Origin: Rhodovulum kholense
GTDB taxonomy: Bacteria > Pseudomonadota > Alphaproteobacteria > Rhodobacterales > Rhodobacteraceae
Assembly (NCBI RefSeq): GCF_003053725.1
Contig: NZ_QAYC01000004.1
Location: 248,001-312,000, forward strand
Direction of reading: 5' to 3'
Length of the DNA stretch: 64,000 nucleotides
Shown here: positions 8,585 to 17,253 of the stretch, one piece after another
How positions within the stretch are numbered: the first letter of the stretch is position 1
Layout of the letters: the number at the start of each line of letters is the position of its first letter
Translations under genes and position numbers: made by a program
Notes under the pieces: generated by a model
Seen by the model: the letters and a program-made list of their open reading frames with translations, nothing else
The model's database searches: none
What the model was told of the DNA's origin: nothing

Positions 8585-9445
8585 TCAGGCGCCCTCCGCC
8601 ACGAGGCTCGACCGCCGGATCAGGGTGGCGCCCGCGCCGAAGCACAGCATCAGGATCGCCAGCATGGTCCAGGCGATGGCCGAGCCCAGCGGCCAGTCGA
8701 AGGCGGTGCCAAAGAGGTCGTTGATGGCCGAGATCACGGTCACGCCCGAGGCCCCGCCCAGAAGCTGCGGCGTCAGATAGTCGCCCACCACCATCACGAA
8801 GACCATCAGCCCGCCCGCGATCAGCCCGGGCGCGGTCAGCGGCAGCGTCACCCGCCGAAATCGGTCCCGCCCGGGGGCGCCCAGGTCGGCTGCGGCCTCC
8901 AGCCAGGCGTCGTCGAGGCTTTCGAAGGCCAGCCACAGCCCGATCACCATGAAGGGCAGGTAGTTGTAGGTCAGCGCGATATGGGTGGCGAGCGGGCTGA
9001 ACAGCAGCCCCTGCAGCGGCGCGTCGATGGCGCCAAGCCAAATCAGGCTGCGGTTGATCGCGCCCTCGGCGCCCAGCAGCACCCGCCAGGCGAAGATGCG
9101 CAGCAGGTCCCCGGAATAAAGCGGCACCAGCAAGAGCGTCAGCAGCATGGTCTTGGCCGCGCCCGCCCGCTTGGCCAGGAACCAGGCGACGGGATAGCCG
9201 ATCACGGCGGTGATCGCGGCAACCAGCAGCCCCGATCCGAAGGCACGCGCGATCAGCCCGCGATAGGTCTCGGACTGCAGGATGCGGGCGTAGTTCTTCA
9301 GGCTCGGATCGTGCGAGATTGTGACGAAATCGACCGAGAAGAAGGAATAGGCAAAGAGGATCGCAAGCGGCGCGAGGCAAAGCGCACCCAGCGCCGCGAC
9401 CACGGGCAGGGCCAGCCAGTTTCCGGCGGATTGCGGGCGCATCAT
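8585..9445 (-). CDS. Polyamine-type ABC transporter permease (PotB/PotH-like)
   Basis: A 286-residue permease with about six helices. It opens with a helix (LPVVAALGALCLAPLAILFA) and a periplasmic loop containing TISHDPSLKNYARI, as in PotB. The EAA coupling loop reads EAAADLGAPGRDRFRRVTLP. The ATG at 9445 overlaps the stop of the ATPase gene as ATGA, which sets the start; a longer upstream reading would run into the ATPase gene. It pairs with the following permease to make the heterodimeric channel. Confidence 0.9.
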   Translation of the reverse strand: MMRPQSAGNWLALPVVAALGALCLAPLAILFAYSFFSVDFVTISHDPSLKNYARILQSETYRGLIARAFGSGLLVAAITAVIGYPVAWFLAKRAGAAKTMLLTLLLVPLYSGDLLRIFAWRVLLGAEGAINRSLIWLGAIDAPLQGLLFSPLATHIALTYNYLPFMVIGLWLAFESLDDAWLEAAADLGAPGRDRFRRVTLPLTAPGLIAGGLMVFVMVVGDYLTPQLLGGASGVTVISAINDLFGTAFDWPLGSAIAWTMLAILMLCFGAGATLIRRSSLVAEGA

Positions 9446-10524
9446 GCGGCCTCCCGCGCGATCCAGACCCGGTCGGGGTCGAAGGACAGCCGCACCGTCT
9501 CGCCCGGGGCGGGGGGCGGCCCGGCATGGGCAACCTGAAAGAGCTGCCCGCCCGCCACGCATTCCAGAAGCCAGTCGGCGCCGCGATAGACCGCGTGGGT
9601 CACTTCGGCGGGCGTGCCGGTGTCCCCCAGCGCCACCTGTTCTGACCGCAGGCACAGCACCGCCCGCGCCCCCACGCTCAGCCCGGCCACCCCGGGCACG
9701 ACATGCCGACCCAGCGCGGTCTCGATGGCATAACCCTTGCCGGCGGGACCGAGGATCCGCCCCGGCAGGCAGGAGGCGCCGCCGATGAAATCGGCCACAT
9801 AGGCGGTGGCGGGGCGGGTGTAGATGTCGCCCGGCGCGCCCTGCTGTTCGATCCGGCCGTCGCGCATCACGACGATCCGGTCCGACAGGGCAAAGGCCTC
9901 TTCCTGGTCGTGGGTCACATGCAGGAAGGTCATGCCCAGCCGCCGTTGCAGGTCCTTCAGCTCGATCTGCATGTCCTTGCGCATCCGGCGGTCGAGCGCC
10001 GACAGCGGCTCGTCCAGCAACAGAAGCCGCGGTTCGTTGACGATGGCGCGGGCTAGCGCCACGCGCTGTTGCTGGCCGCCCGACAGCTGGCGCGGCCGCC
10101 GGTCGGCCATGGCCTCCATCCGGACGGTCGCCAGCGCCTCGCGGGCGCGGGCCTTGATCCTGTCCTTGGGGACCGCCCGATAGCTGAGCCCGAAGGCCAC
10201 GTTTTCCAGAACCGACAGATGCGGGAACAGCGCGTAGCTTTGAAAGACGGTGTTGATCGGACGCCGGTTCGCGGGCAGATCGTCCAGCCGCATCCCGTCC
10301 AGCATCAGCGTGCCCGATCCGATGGCCTCGAAGCCCCCGACCATGCGCAGGAGCGTGGTCTTGCCGCAGCCCGAGGGCCCCAGCAGGGTCACATAGCTTT
10401 CATTGGCCAGCGACAGGTCGATCCCCCGCACCGCCTGAACGGACCCGTAGGACTTGTGCAGCGCGATGACCTCCAGCAGCGGGCGCGTCCGGCGCCCGGC
10501 TGCGGTTTTTGCGGCAACAGCCAT
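9442..10524 (-). CDS. Polyamine-type ABC transporter ATP-binding protein (PotA-like)
   Basis: A 360-residue ATPase: Walker A GPSGCGKTTLL, Q-loop in NTVFQSYALFPHLSV, signature LSGGQQQRVALARA, Walker B LLLLDEPLSALD and the H-loop in FLHVTHDQEEA. The C-terminal 120 residues form a TOBE_2 domain, typical of the Pot/Fbp/Mal group. The start at 10524 comes 2 bp after the binding-protein stop; an open frame extends upstream but only overlaps that gene. It energises import on the cytoplasmic side of the membrane. Confidence 0.92.
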   Translation of the reverse strand: MAVAAKTAAGRRTRPLLEVIALHKSYGSVQAVRGIDLSLANESYVTLLGPSGCGKTTLLRMVGGFEAIGSGTLMLDGMRLDDLPANRRPINTVFQSYALFPHLSVLENVAFGLSYRAVPKDRIKARAREALATVRMEAMADRRPRQLSGGQQQRVALARAIVNEPRLLLLDEPLSALDRRMRKDMQIELKDLQRRLGMTFLHVTHDQEEAFALSDRIVVMRDGRIEQQGAPGDIYTRPATAYVADFIGGASCLPGRILGPAGKGYAIETALGRHVVPGVAGLSVGARAVLCLRSEQVALGDTGTPAEVTHAVYRGADWLLECVAGGQLFQVAHAGPPPAPGETVRLSFDPDRVWIAREAA

Positions 10525-10526
10525 TC

Positions 10527-11594
10527 TCAGCTGGCCTTCACTTCGTTCCAGAGGGCGACCCAGTCGCCATAGCGGGGCGGGTTCTGCTTCCAGACAAAGC
10601 TGTCCATCACCGACAGGTCCTTGACGAAGATCTTGTCCTGCTGCTCGTCGCTCAGCAGGTCGCGCGCGGCCGAGGTCGATTGCGCATAGGGGCCGCCCAC
10701 CGCCAGCATCTTGCCGTAATCGGGGCCCAGCAGGTAGTCGACCAGCGCGAAGGCCGCGTCGAGCCGCGCGCCCTCGACGCCCTTCGGTACCGCGATGGTA
10801 TCGCACCAGCCGATGACGCCTTCCTTCGGCTTGGCCATGCCCATGTCGATGCCCTTGGCGCGAAGCTCGTAATAGGGCGGCACCCAGGAGAAGGCGCAAA
10901 CCACCTCGCCGGTGGCAAAGAGGTTGGTCAGGTCGCCGATCGAGTTCCAGTAGGTGCGGAGCTTCGATTTCTGGATCTTCAGAACCTTCTTCACCTCGGC
11001 CAGCTGGCGGTCGTCCATGGTGAACATCTCGGATTCGGGGATGCCCAGATACATCGCCGCGATCATGATGCCTTCCAGCGCATAGTCGCGCATCGCCAGC
11101 TTGCCGTTATAGGCGTCGCCCTCGAAGAAGACCGACCAGTCGGGCTCGGCTTCCATCAGATCGGCGCGGTAGACGATGGGGTTGATGCCCCAATAGAACG
11201 GGATGCCGTAGGTCTGTCCGTCGACCTTGCCCAGCGGCGTCTGCTTGAAGGTGTCGTAAAGCTTGGCGGCGTTCGGCACCCTGGCAAAGTCGATGGGCTG
11301 CAGCAGGTCCGAGGCGGTGTAATATTCCACCTTGTCGAGCCCGGGCGTGATCAGGTCGACGGAATCGGCGCCGCCCGCGCGCAGCTTGGCGAACTGTTCG
11401 TCATCGGTGCCGATGAAGGTCTTGGTCAGGGAGATGTCGTTGGCGGCGATGAACGGGGCGAGGTAGTCGTCCTTGGCGAGGTTCTCCCAGGTCATCCACA
11501 GGATGCCGGTGGCGGCATCGGCCCGGAAAGCGGGACCGAAGGCGCCGAGCGCCGTCCCGGCCAGGGCCGTCTTCAGAAGGTCTCTGCGGTTCAT
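10527..11594 (-). CDS. ABC transporter substrate-binding protein, PotD/PotF family
   Basis: A 355-residue periplasmic binding protein and the first gene of the operon. The N-terminus MNRRDLLKTALAG with a hydrophobic stretch and an A-x-A site near ADAATG suggests Tat export. Typical PotD/F features follow: ILWMTWENL at the start of the mature part, YGIPFYWGINPIVYRADL in the hinge region and FALVDYLLGPDYG near the end. It should capture the operon's substrate, probably a cationic diamine or amino-acid derivative. A 255-bp regulatory gap separates it from the divergent RpiR gene. Confidence 0.88.
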   Translation of the reverse strand: MNRRDLLKTALAGTALGAFGPAFRADAATGILWMTWENLAKDDYLAPFIAANDISLTKTFIGTDDEQFAKLRAGGADSVDLITPGLDKVEYYTASDLLQPIDFARVPNAAKLYDTFKQTPLGKVDGQTYGIPFYWGINPIVYRADLMEAEPDWSVFFEGDAYNGKLAMRDYALEGIMIAAMYLGIPESEMFTMDDRQLAEVKKVLKIQKSKLRTYWNSIGDLTNLFATGEVVCAFSWVPPYYELRAKGIDMGMAKPKEGVIGWCDTIAVPKGVEGARLDAAFALVDYLLGPDYGKMLAVGGPYAQSTSAARDLLSDEQQDKIFVKDLSVMDSFVWKQNPPRYGDWVALWNEVKAS

Positions 11595-11654
11595 GCGGTG
11601 TCCTTTCGTAGCGGAACGGGAAGGGGCAGGCCGTCCTGGCGTCAGACTGGAAAT

Positions 11655-11668
11655 GAAAATGAATTTTC
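11655..11668. promoter_or_regulatory. Candidate RpiR operator (GAAAAT-GA-ATTTTC)
   Basis: An exact 6-bp inverted repeat, GAAAATGAATTTTC, sits 61 bp before the binding-protein start, in an AT-rich patch that continues as GCAAAATATAAAATAG. The patch stands out against the GC-rich surroundings and would hold the divergent promoters. RpiR-family regulators often bind such AAAT/ATTT palindromes. The rest of the 255-bp gap shows no gene. Confidence 0.45.
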
Positions 11669-11849
11669 GCAAAATATAAAATAGAGAAACTATGATTTCA
11701 TCCCTCATCTGCCGCACGAATGGGCGTCTCGCATCGGGATGCGCCTCGAAATCAAGCGCAAGATGTTTGCCGGGCCGTCCGGACAGGAGCGCCAGAGGTG
11801 GAGTGAAAACAGATTTGCGCCTGAGTCGGTTCTGTGAAAACGTCGCGCC

Positions 11850-12749
11850 ATGACCATGCCCGGCGCGCAAATGGAAGACGGGGCCGAACCGGCCGGATCG
11901 CTGCTCAAGCGGATCCACCGGGCCTATGACGGCCTGCCGGGGGGCGAACGCAAGGTGGCCGACGCGATCCTGTCGGCGCCGCACGAAATGGCGGTCTGGA
12001 CCGCCTCGGAGCTGGCAGCGCAGGCGGGCGTGTCGAACGCCACGGTCAGCCGGATCGTGCAGCGGCTTGGCTATCGCAATTTCGAAAGCGCCCGGCTCGA
12101 TGCGCGCAAGCTGCGCGAGACCGGCTCGCCCCTGTTCATGACCGAAGAGACCGAGCCGGGGCAGGAGGGGCGACCCTTTGCCCGTCTGATCCGGGCCGAG
12201 GCCGACCTGATCGAGGCGACGCTGACACGGGTCGATCCGGCGCTGCTGCGCGAGGCGGCCGGGGCTTTGGGTCAGGCGCGGCGGGTGCGGGTCATGGGCT
12301 TTCGCAACAGCCGGTTTCTGGCCGACTACCTGACAGCCCAGCTGGCCCAGATCCGGCCCGATGTCGCGCCGCTGCTTCTTGATGGGCAGACCGCGGCCGA
12401 GGGTATTGCCGGGCTCGGCCCCGAGGATGTGGCAGTGATCGTCGGGCTCAGGCGGCGCCCGGCGCGGTTCTCGCGGCTGGTGCAGGCGGTGGCCGCGCGC
12501 GGCGCGCGGGTGCTGCTGGTCTGCGATGCCAGCCTGCGCGGCGCCCCGGCCCATGCCGTCTGGACCTTCACCTGCGCGGTGGAAACCCGCACGCCGCGCG
12601 ATTCCTATGCGGGCGCGCTGGCGCTGATGCGGCTTCTGGCGACGGACTGCGCTGCTGCGCTGGGCGAGGCGGGCCTTTCGTACCTGAACGAGGTCGAGAC
12701 CCTGCGCGAGGATCTCGACGAGCTGGAACTGTCCGACCCGGGCACCTGA
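11850..12749 (+). CDS. RpiR/MurR family transcriptional regulator
   Basis: A 299-residue regulator with an N-terminal RpiR helix-turn-helix (SELAAQAGVSNATVSRIVQR, about residues 52-71) and a C-terminal SIS domain from about residue 125 (ARRVRVMGFRNSRFLADYL). SIS domains bind phosphosugars or other small metabolites. It is divergent from the carbamoylase/diaminopropionate operon with a shared AT-rich gap, which is the usual place for the operon's own regulator. Whether it represses or activates, and with what ligand, is not visible. It ends 6 bp before the convergent aldehyde dehydrogenase gene. Confidence 0.88.
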   Translation: MTMPGAQMEDGAEPAGSLLKRIHRAYDGLPGGERKVADAILSAPHEMAVWTASELAAQAGVSNATVSRIVQRLGYRNFESARLDARKLRETGSPLFMTEETEPGQEGRPFARLIRAEADLIEATLTRVDPALLREAAGALGQARRVRVMGFRNSRFLADYLTAQLAQIRPDVAPLLLDGQTAAEGIAGLGPEDVAVIVGLRRRPARFSRLVQAVAARGARVLLVCDASLRGAPAHAVWTFTCAVETRTPRDSYAGALALMRLLATDCAAALGEAGLSYLNEVETLREDLDELELSDPGT

Positions 12750-12755
12750 GCCGCC

Positions 12756-14264
12756 TCAGATGTCGAAGACGACGCCCTGGGCCAGCGGCAGCTCGCGCGA
12801 ATAGTTGATGGTGTTGGTGGCGCGGCGCATGTAGCCCTTCCAGGCGTCCGACCCGCTTTCGCGCCCGCCGCCGGTTTCCTTCTCGCCACCGAAGGCCCCG
12901 CCGATCTCGGCGCCCGACGTGCCGATATTGACGTTGGCGATGCCGCAATCGGACCCGCGGGCCGACAGGAACAGCTCCATCTCGCGCAGATCGGTGGTGA
13001 AGATCGAGGACGACAGCCCGGCGCCCACCGCGTTATGCGCCTCGATCGCCGCGTCGAGGTCGCTGTATTTCATCACGTAGAGGATGGGCGCGAAGGTTTC
13101 TTCCAGAACCGGGCCGGTCTGGTCGGGCATCTCGACCAGCGCGGGGCGGGCGTAGAAGGCGGTGTCGGGGCCGATGGCCACGCGCTCGCCGCCATGAACG
13201 GTTCCGCCCGCCGCGCGCGCGGCTTCCAGCGCGGACTGCATCGCCCGATAGGCGGCGCCGTCGATCAGGGGCCCGACCAGCGCCGCGGTCTCCAGCGGGT
13301 TGCCGACGGTGACCGAGCCATAGGCCCGGATCAGGCCGGGCACGAGCGTGTCATAGACATCCTCATGCACGAAAAGCCGCCGCATCGTGGTGCAGCGCTG
13401 CCCGGCCGTGCCCATCGCCCCAAAGGCCACCGCCCTCAGCGCCATGTCGAGATCGGCCGAGGGGCAGACGATGCCCGCATTGTTGCCCCCCAGTTCCAGG
13501 ATCGCGCGGCCGAAGCGGGCGGCCACCTTCGGCCCGACGATCCGCCCCATCCGGGTCGAGCCGGTTGCCGAGACCAGCGCCACATCGGGGCTGTCGACCA
13601 GCGCCGCGCCGACCTCGGCGCCGCCGATCAGCACCTGTGCCAGCCCCTCGGGCGCCTCGCCGAACCGTGCAAGCGCGCGGTCGAGGATCGCCATCGAGGC
13701 CAGCGCGGTCAGCGGGGTCTTTTCCGAGGGTTTCCAGATCACCGGATCGCCGCAGACCAGCGCCAGCGCCGTGTTCCAGGACCAGACCGCGACCGGAAAG
13801 TTGAAGGCCGAGATCACGCCGACCACCCCCAGCGGGTGCCAGGTTTCCATCATCCGGTGGCCGGGGCGCTCGGTCGCGATGGTCAGCCCGTAAAGCTGGC
13901 GCGAGAGGCCCACCGCGAAATCGCAGATGTCGATCATCTCCTGCACCTCGCCCGCGCCTTCCGAGGGGCTCTTGCCCGCCTCGATCGACACCAGACGGCC
14001 AAGCTCGGCCTTGGCCGCGCGCAATTCCTCGCCGAAAAGCCGGATCAGTTCGCCCCGCCTGGGCGCGGGCACCATGCGCCAGACCCGGAAGGCCGCCTTG
14101 GCGCGGGCGATGGCGGCGGCGGCCTCGTCTGCGGTCGCGGGTGCGGGATCGGCAATCGCTTCGCCGGTGATGGGCGAAAAGCTGGCCATGCCGCCGCCGG
14201 TAAAGGCGCCGCGCGCGACGCCAAGCTGTGCCAGAAGCGCGTCGGTTTCGGTTTTCAGGGTCAT
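12756..14264 (-). CDS. amaB: Aldehyde dehydrogenase, ALDH7/AmaB-like (piperidine-6-carboxylate/aminoadipate semialdehyde dehydrogenase)
   Basis: A 502-residue NAD(P)-dependent aldehyde dehydrogenase. The Rossmann-region motif PLGVVGVISAFNFPVAVWSW, catalytic Glu in LELGGNNAGI and catalytic Cys in GQRCTTMRR are typical of ALDH7. The C-terminal substrate-site stretch NVNIGTSGAEIGGAFGGEK is the antiquitin/AmaB hallmark. It would oxidise alpha-aminoadipate semialdehyde (or its cyclic form, piperidine-6-carboxylate) to alpha-aminoadipate in lysine catabolism. The start at 14264 has AAGGA at good spacing. A flavin oxidase two genes upstream could make the imine. Substrate is inferred from family and context. 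Confidence 0.8.
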   Translation of the reverse strand: MTLKTETDALLAQLGVARGAFTGGGMASFSPITGEAIADPAPATADEAAAAIARAKAAFRVWRMVPAPRRGELIRLFGEELRAAKAELGRLVSIEAGKSPSEGAGEVQEMIDICDFAVGLSRQLYGLTIATERPGHRMMETWHPLGVVGVISAFNFPVAVWSWNTALALVCGDPVIWKPSEKTPLTALASMAILDRALARFGEAPEGLAQVLIGGAEVGAALVDSPDVALVSATGSTRMGRIVGPKVAARFGRAILELGGNNAGIVCPSADLDMALRAVAFGAMGTAGQRCTTMRRLFVHEDVYDTLVPGLIRAYGSVTVGNPLETAALVGPLIDGAAYRAMQSALEAARAAGGTVHGGERVAIGPDTAFYARPALVEMPDQTGPVLEETFAPILYVMKYSDLDAAIEAHNAVGAGLSSSIFTTDLREMELFLSARGSDCGIANVNIGTSGAEIGGAFGGEKETGGGRESGSDAWKGYMRRATNTINYSRELPLAQGVVFDI

Positions 14265-14322
14265 TTGCGATCCTTCCTGCTGGGCTTGGGCCAAGGCCCC
14301 GGACCGGGGCACCGGGCCGGGC

Positions 14323-15744
14323 CTATTCGACGACATAGACAAGGGCGGTCATCGCCAGGGCGAGCGACATGGCGACCAGCGTGAAGCCCCGGTTGACCCT
14401 GAACGTCACATGATGGGGCGGGCGGTTCAATTGCCGACCGGTGATGATCGACATGGCCGAGATCGGCGAGGCCGAGATCGCCAGCGCCCAGGCCAGGCAC
14501 AGCGCAAGCCCCAGCGCATAGGGGTGCTGGGCGCCGACCGGGCTGGCGCCGAACAGTTGCGCGGCCATCACCATGACGATGGAATGGGGGATCATCAGCG
14601 CGCCCGCGGCCGGGATCGCCAGCAGACAGGCGAGGATCACCGCAAGCGGCGGCAGGGACCCGCGCTCGATCAGCGCGTTGATGCCCATCGCCTGCGCCCC
14701 TTGGGCGACTGCCGCGCCGATCACGGCGGCGGCCAGGAAAATGGTGCTTTCGGTCGCCATGCCCTCGGAGGCGGCCGAGACGCGGGCCAGCGTGCCGCCG
14801 CCGGATCGGGGCAGGCCGCGCTCGATCCGGGGCCAGATCACGGCCAGAAGCGGCAGCACGATGCAGGCGGCAACGAGGAAGCTGATGTCCAGCAGGCGGT
14901 GCAGGAGGATCGTCACCGCCACCAGACCCGCCACGGCCGCCAGCACCGCGACCAGCGCGGCGGCCGATCCGGGCGGAGGGGCCTCGGCTGCCTGACCCGA
15001 CGGCGCGGGGGCCTTCCGCGCGTCGAGAAGCGCGGTGCTGACCGCGATGGTCAGGGCCGCGGCCAGGGCCAGCGCCAGGAACAGCACCGGGTCGAGCGTG
15101 GGGATCGAACTGGTGACGATGGCAAAGCCCAGCCCGATGGGCGACCAGACCGTCATCATCAGCGTGCCGCGCAGCGCGGCCAGCGTCATCGCCCCGGTGT
15201 CGATCCGCCGCCGCCCCTCGGCCGCGCGGCGGGCATCGTGATCGGCTGCGATATCCGAGATCATGCCGATGGTGCCGATATTGAACAGCACCGAAATGGC
15301 TTGCGCGCCCAGACTGACCGCGAGGATCCGCACCCGCGCGGTATGGGCAAACAGCGCCTCGGCCGCCCGTCCGATGGCCTTCGAGCCGCGCACCGGCGCC
15401 CGGATCAGCGCCAGCGCCGTCAGGAAAGCCGAAAAGGCCGTGCCCTGCATCAGCGCGTGCCGCATTGCGGGCATCGCCTCGGGCAGCGCCATCGCCACCA
15501 GCGCGACCGACAGTGCGGCGGCGGCAAGAAAGATCCGCGCGATCCGCGACACCCGGTCCAGCCGCAACAGCGCCAGCGCCACCGCCGCGATGGCCGCGAT
15601 GTCCAGAAGCGCGCCCGCGCCGGTCAGCCGTCCGCTGGCAAGCGTCCCCGCGATCAGCGCAGACAGCAGCAGGATCGAGAGGCTCCCCGCGGCGCGGGAC
15701 AGAAGTTGGGGCGGGACCTGATGGGTCAGGTGCAGGCTTGGCAT
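14323..15744 (-). CDS. Polytopic membrane protein, possible transporter
   Basis: A 473-residue hydrophobic protein with roughly 11-13 predicted helices, beginning after a short polar N-terminus with LSILLLSALIAGTLASG. A conserved-looking loop, FNIGTIGMISDI, and the segment ISASPISAMSIITGRQLNRPP near the C-terminus resemble the re-entrant serine/glycine loops of ion-transporter-superfamily carriers, but I cannot place the family. It lies between the flavin oxidase and the aldehyde dehydrogenase on the same strand, so it may import or export their substrate (for instance pipecolate or lysine). That role is inference from position only. Confidence 0.6.
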   Translation of the reverse strand: MPSLHLTHQVPPQLLSRAAGSLSILLLSALIAGTLASGRLTGAGALLDIAAIAAVALALLRLDRVSRIARIFLAAAALSVALVAMALPEAMPAMRHALMQGTAFSAFLTALALIRAPVRGSKAIGRAAEALFAHTARVRILAVSLGAQAISVLFNIGTIGMISDIAADHDARRAAEGRRRIDTGAMTLAALRGTLMMTVWSPIGLGFAIVTSSIPTLDPVLFLALALAAALTIAVSTALLDARKAPAPSGQAAEAPPPGSAAALVAVLAAVAGLVAVTILLHRLLDISFLVAACIVLPLLAVIWPRIERGLPRSGGGTLARVSAASEGMATESTIFLAAAVIGAAVAQGAQAMGINALIERGSLPPLAVILACLLAIPAAGALMIPHSIVMVMAAQLFGASPVGAQHPYALGLALCLAWALAISASPISAMSIITGRQLNRPPHHVTFRVNRGFTLVAMSLALAMTALVYVVE

Positions 15745-15756
15745 GTCTGGGTCTCG

Positions 15757-17043
15757 TCAGTGGTCGGATAGAAGGTGCAGGGCCATGGCCCCGGCGCGGA
15801 AGACCAGCTCGCGCCCCCGGCGAAGCGGCGCGGGCGCGAGCCTCGAGACGGGCAGCGGCATCGCCTCGAGCGGCAGATCGCCCGCGACATGGGCGGCGAT
15901 GGCCTTGCCGAAGACGGTGCCGGGCGCAATGCCCCGGCCGTTATAGCCAGCCATGGCGATTGCATTCTCGCCCGGCAGGTGCAGGCGTGGCAGGTGATCG
16001 CCGGTCATGCCGATCCAGCCGAACCAGTGCGTTGCAAAGCCGATGCCCCTCAGCTGCGGAAAGATCCGGTGCATGGCGCGCAGCGCCCAGGCGCGATGGA
16101 CCGCGAAATCGGGCGTGGCAAGCTGCCCGACCGACCCGAAGACCAGCCGCCCGGCGGCATCGAGCCGGAACGAGGACAGCACCTGCCGCGTATCCCAGCA
16201 GCCCTCGCCCCCCGGCAGGATCGTCGCGCGGATCTCGGGCGGCAGGGGCGGCGTTGCCATGTTGAAATAGGGCAGTCCCACCTGTTCGCGGCGCAGCCCG
16301 GCCGCGACCTGCCGGGTATAGACGTCGGTCGCCAGCACCAGCCATTTCGCGCGGACCTGCCCGGACGGGCTTCGGGCCACCCAGTCGCCCCCCTCGCGGA
16401 CAATTCCGGTCGCCGGGCTTCGGGCATGGATCGCCGCGCCTGCGGCCATTGCGGCCCGGGCGAGCGCGCGCGCATAGGCCAGCGGCTGCACCGTGCCCGC
16501 GCGCCGGTCCCAAAGCGCCCCGGCATAGGACCCGCCGCCGATCCGGTGGTACGCCTCGGCGGCATCCAGCAGCTCGACGGGGGCGCCGCGTGCGCGCCAT
16601 TGCCGGGCGCGCTCGGTCAGCTCTGCCAGCCCGGCCGCGCCGACCCCGCAATGCAGCGTGCCGTTCCGCACCGCCTCGCAGGCGATCCCGTGCCGCGCGA
16701 TCAGGGCAAAGACCTCGGCCGGGGCGGACCCCAGAAGCTCCAGCAGCCGGGGGCCGTAGAGGGGACCCAGCGCCTTCGGCATCTGGTCGGGCAGGGTCCA
16801 CATCCCGGCATTGACCAGCCCGACATTCCGGCCCGAGGCGCCAAAGCCGACCTCTGCCGCCTCAAGCACCACGGCCCGCAGGCCCGCCTCGGCCAGATGC
16901 AGCGCGGCCGACAGCCCGGTATAGCCCGCGCCGACGATGACGCAATCGGCCTCGGCGGGCCCTGTCAGCGGGGGCGTGTCCGCCAAGGCGAGCGCGGGTG
17001 CGGTCTCTTGCCAAAGGCCATGGGAACGGGGGTCGTTCAGCAT
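15757..17043 (-). CDS. FAD-dependent oxidoreductase, DAO family (AmaA-like pipecolate oxidase candidate)
   Basis: A 428-residue flavoprotein with an N-terminal dinucleotide fold (VIVGAGYTGLSAALHLAEAG, about residue 35), the FAD-contact segment GASGRNVGLVNAG and the C-terminal flavin motif AGYNGRGIAPGTVFG. Members oxidise secondary or primary amines of amino acids to imines with oxygen or quinone. With AmaB-like ALDH downstream, the likely reaction is L-pipecolate to piperidine-6-carboxylate, as in Pseudomonas amaAB, but other N-containing substrates are possible. The start at MLNDPRSHGLW is chosen because the upstream open stretch is Arg/Ala-rich and not conserved-looking. It is the first gene of its operon. 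Confidence 0.72.
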   Translation of the reverse strand: MLNDPRSHGLWQETAPALALADTPPLTGPAEADCVIVGAGYTGLSAALHLAEAGLRAVVLEAAEVGFGASGRNVGLVNAGMWTLPDQMPKALGPLYGPRLLELLGSAPAEVFALIARHGIACEAVRNGTLHCGVGAAGLAELTERARQWRARGAPVELLDAAEAYHRIGGGSYAGALWDRRAGTVQPLAYARALARAAMAAGAAIHARSPATGIVREGGDWVARSPSGQVRAKWLVLATDVYTRQVAAGLRREQVGLPYFNMATPPLPPEIRATILPGGEGCWDTRQVLSSFRLDAAGRLVFGSVGQLATPDFAVHRAWALRAMHRIFPQLRGIGFATHWFGWIGMTGDHLPRLHLPGENAIAMAGYNGRGIAPGTVFGKAIAAHVAGDLPLEAMPLPVSRLAPAPLRRGRELVFRAGAMALHLLSDH

Positions 17044-17253
17044 CTCGGGCTCCGGTCGAACGGCGCGGCGGGCAACCTCGTCCCCTCCGACATGCCCCAG
17101 CCGCGCGCGCGTTGCCAGTGCCGGATGCGCCAGAAGCGGCTTTGTCGCCGATCCGGGCCGGTGCCGCTCCGGCATGCGCCGGGTCGGCTTTCCGTTGACA
17201 GCGGCGCCCGGCGGGCGGTCCTATCGCGGGGATTGCCCGCAGGGAGACCCCGC

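Noticed and set aside
15757-17175. N-terminal extension of the flavin oxidase to 17175
   Set aside because: The extra 44 codons are Arg/Ala/Pro-rich, precede a normal family start at MLNDPRSHGLW and fall in the divergent promoter gap.
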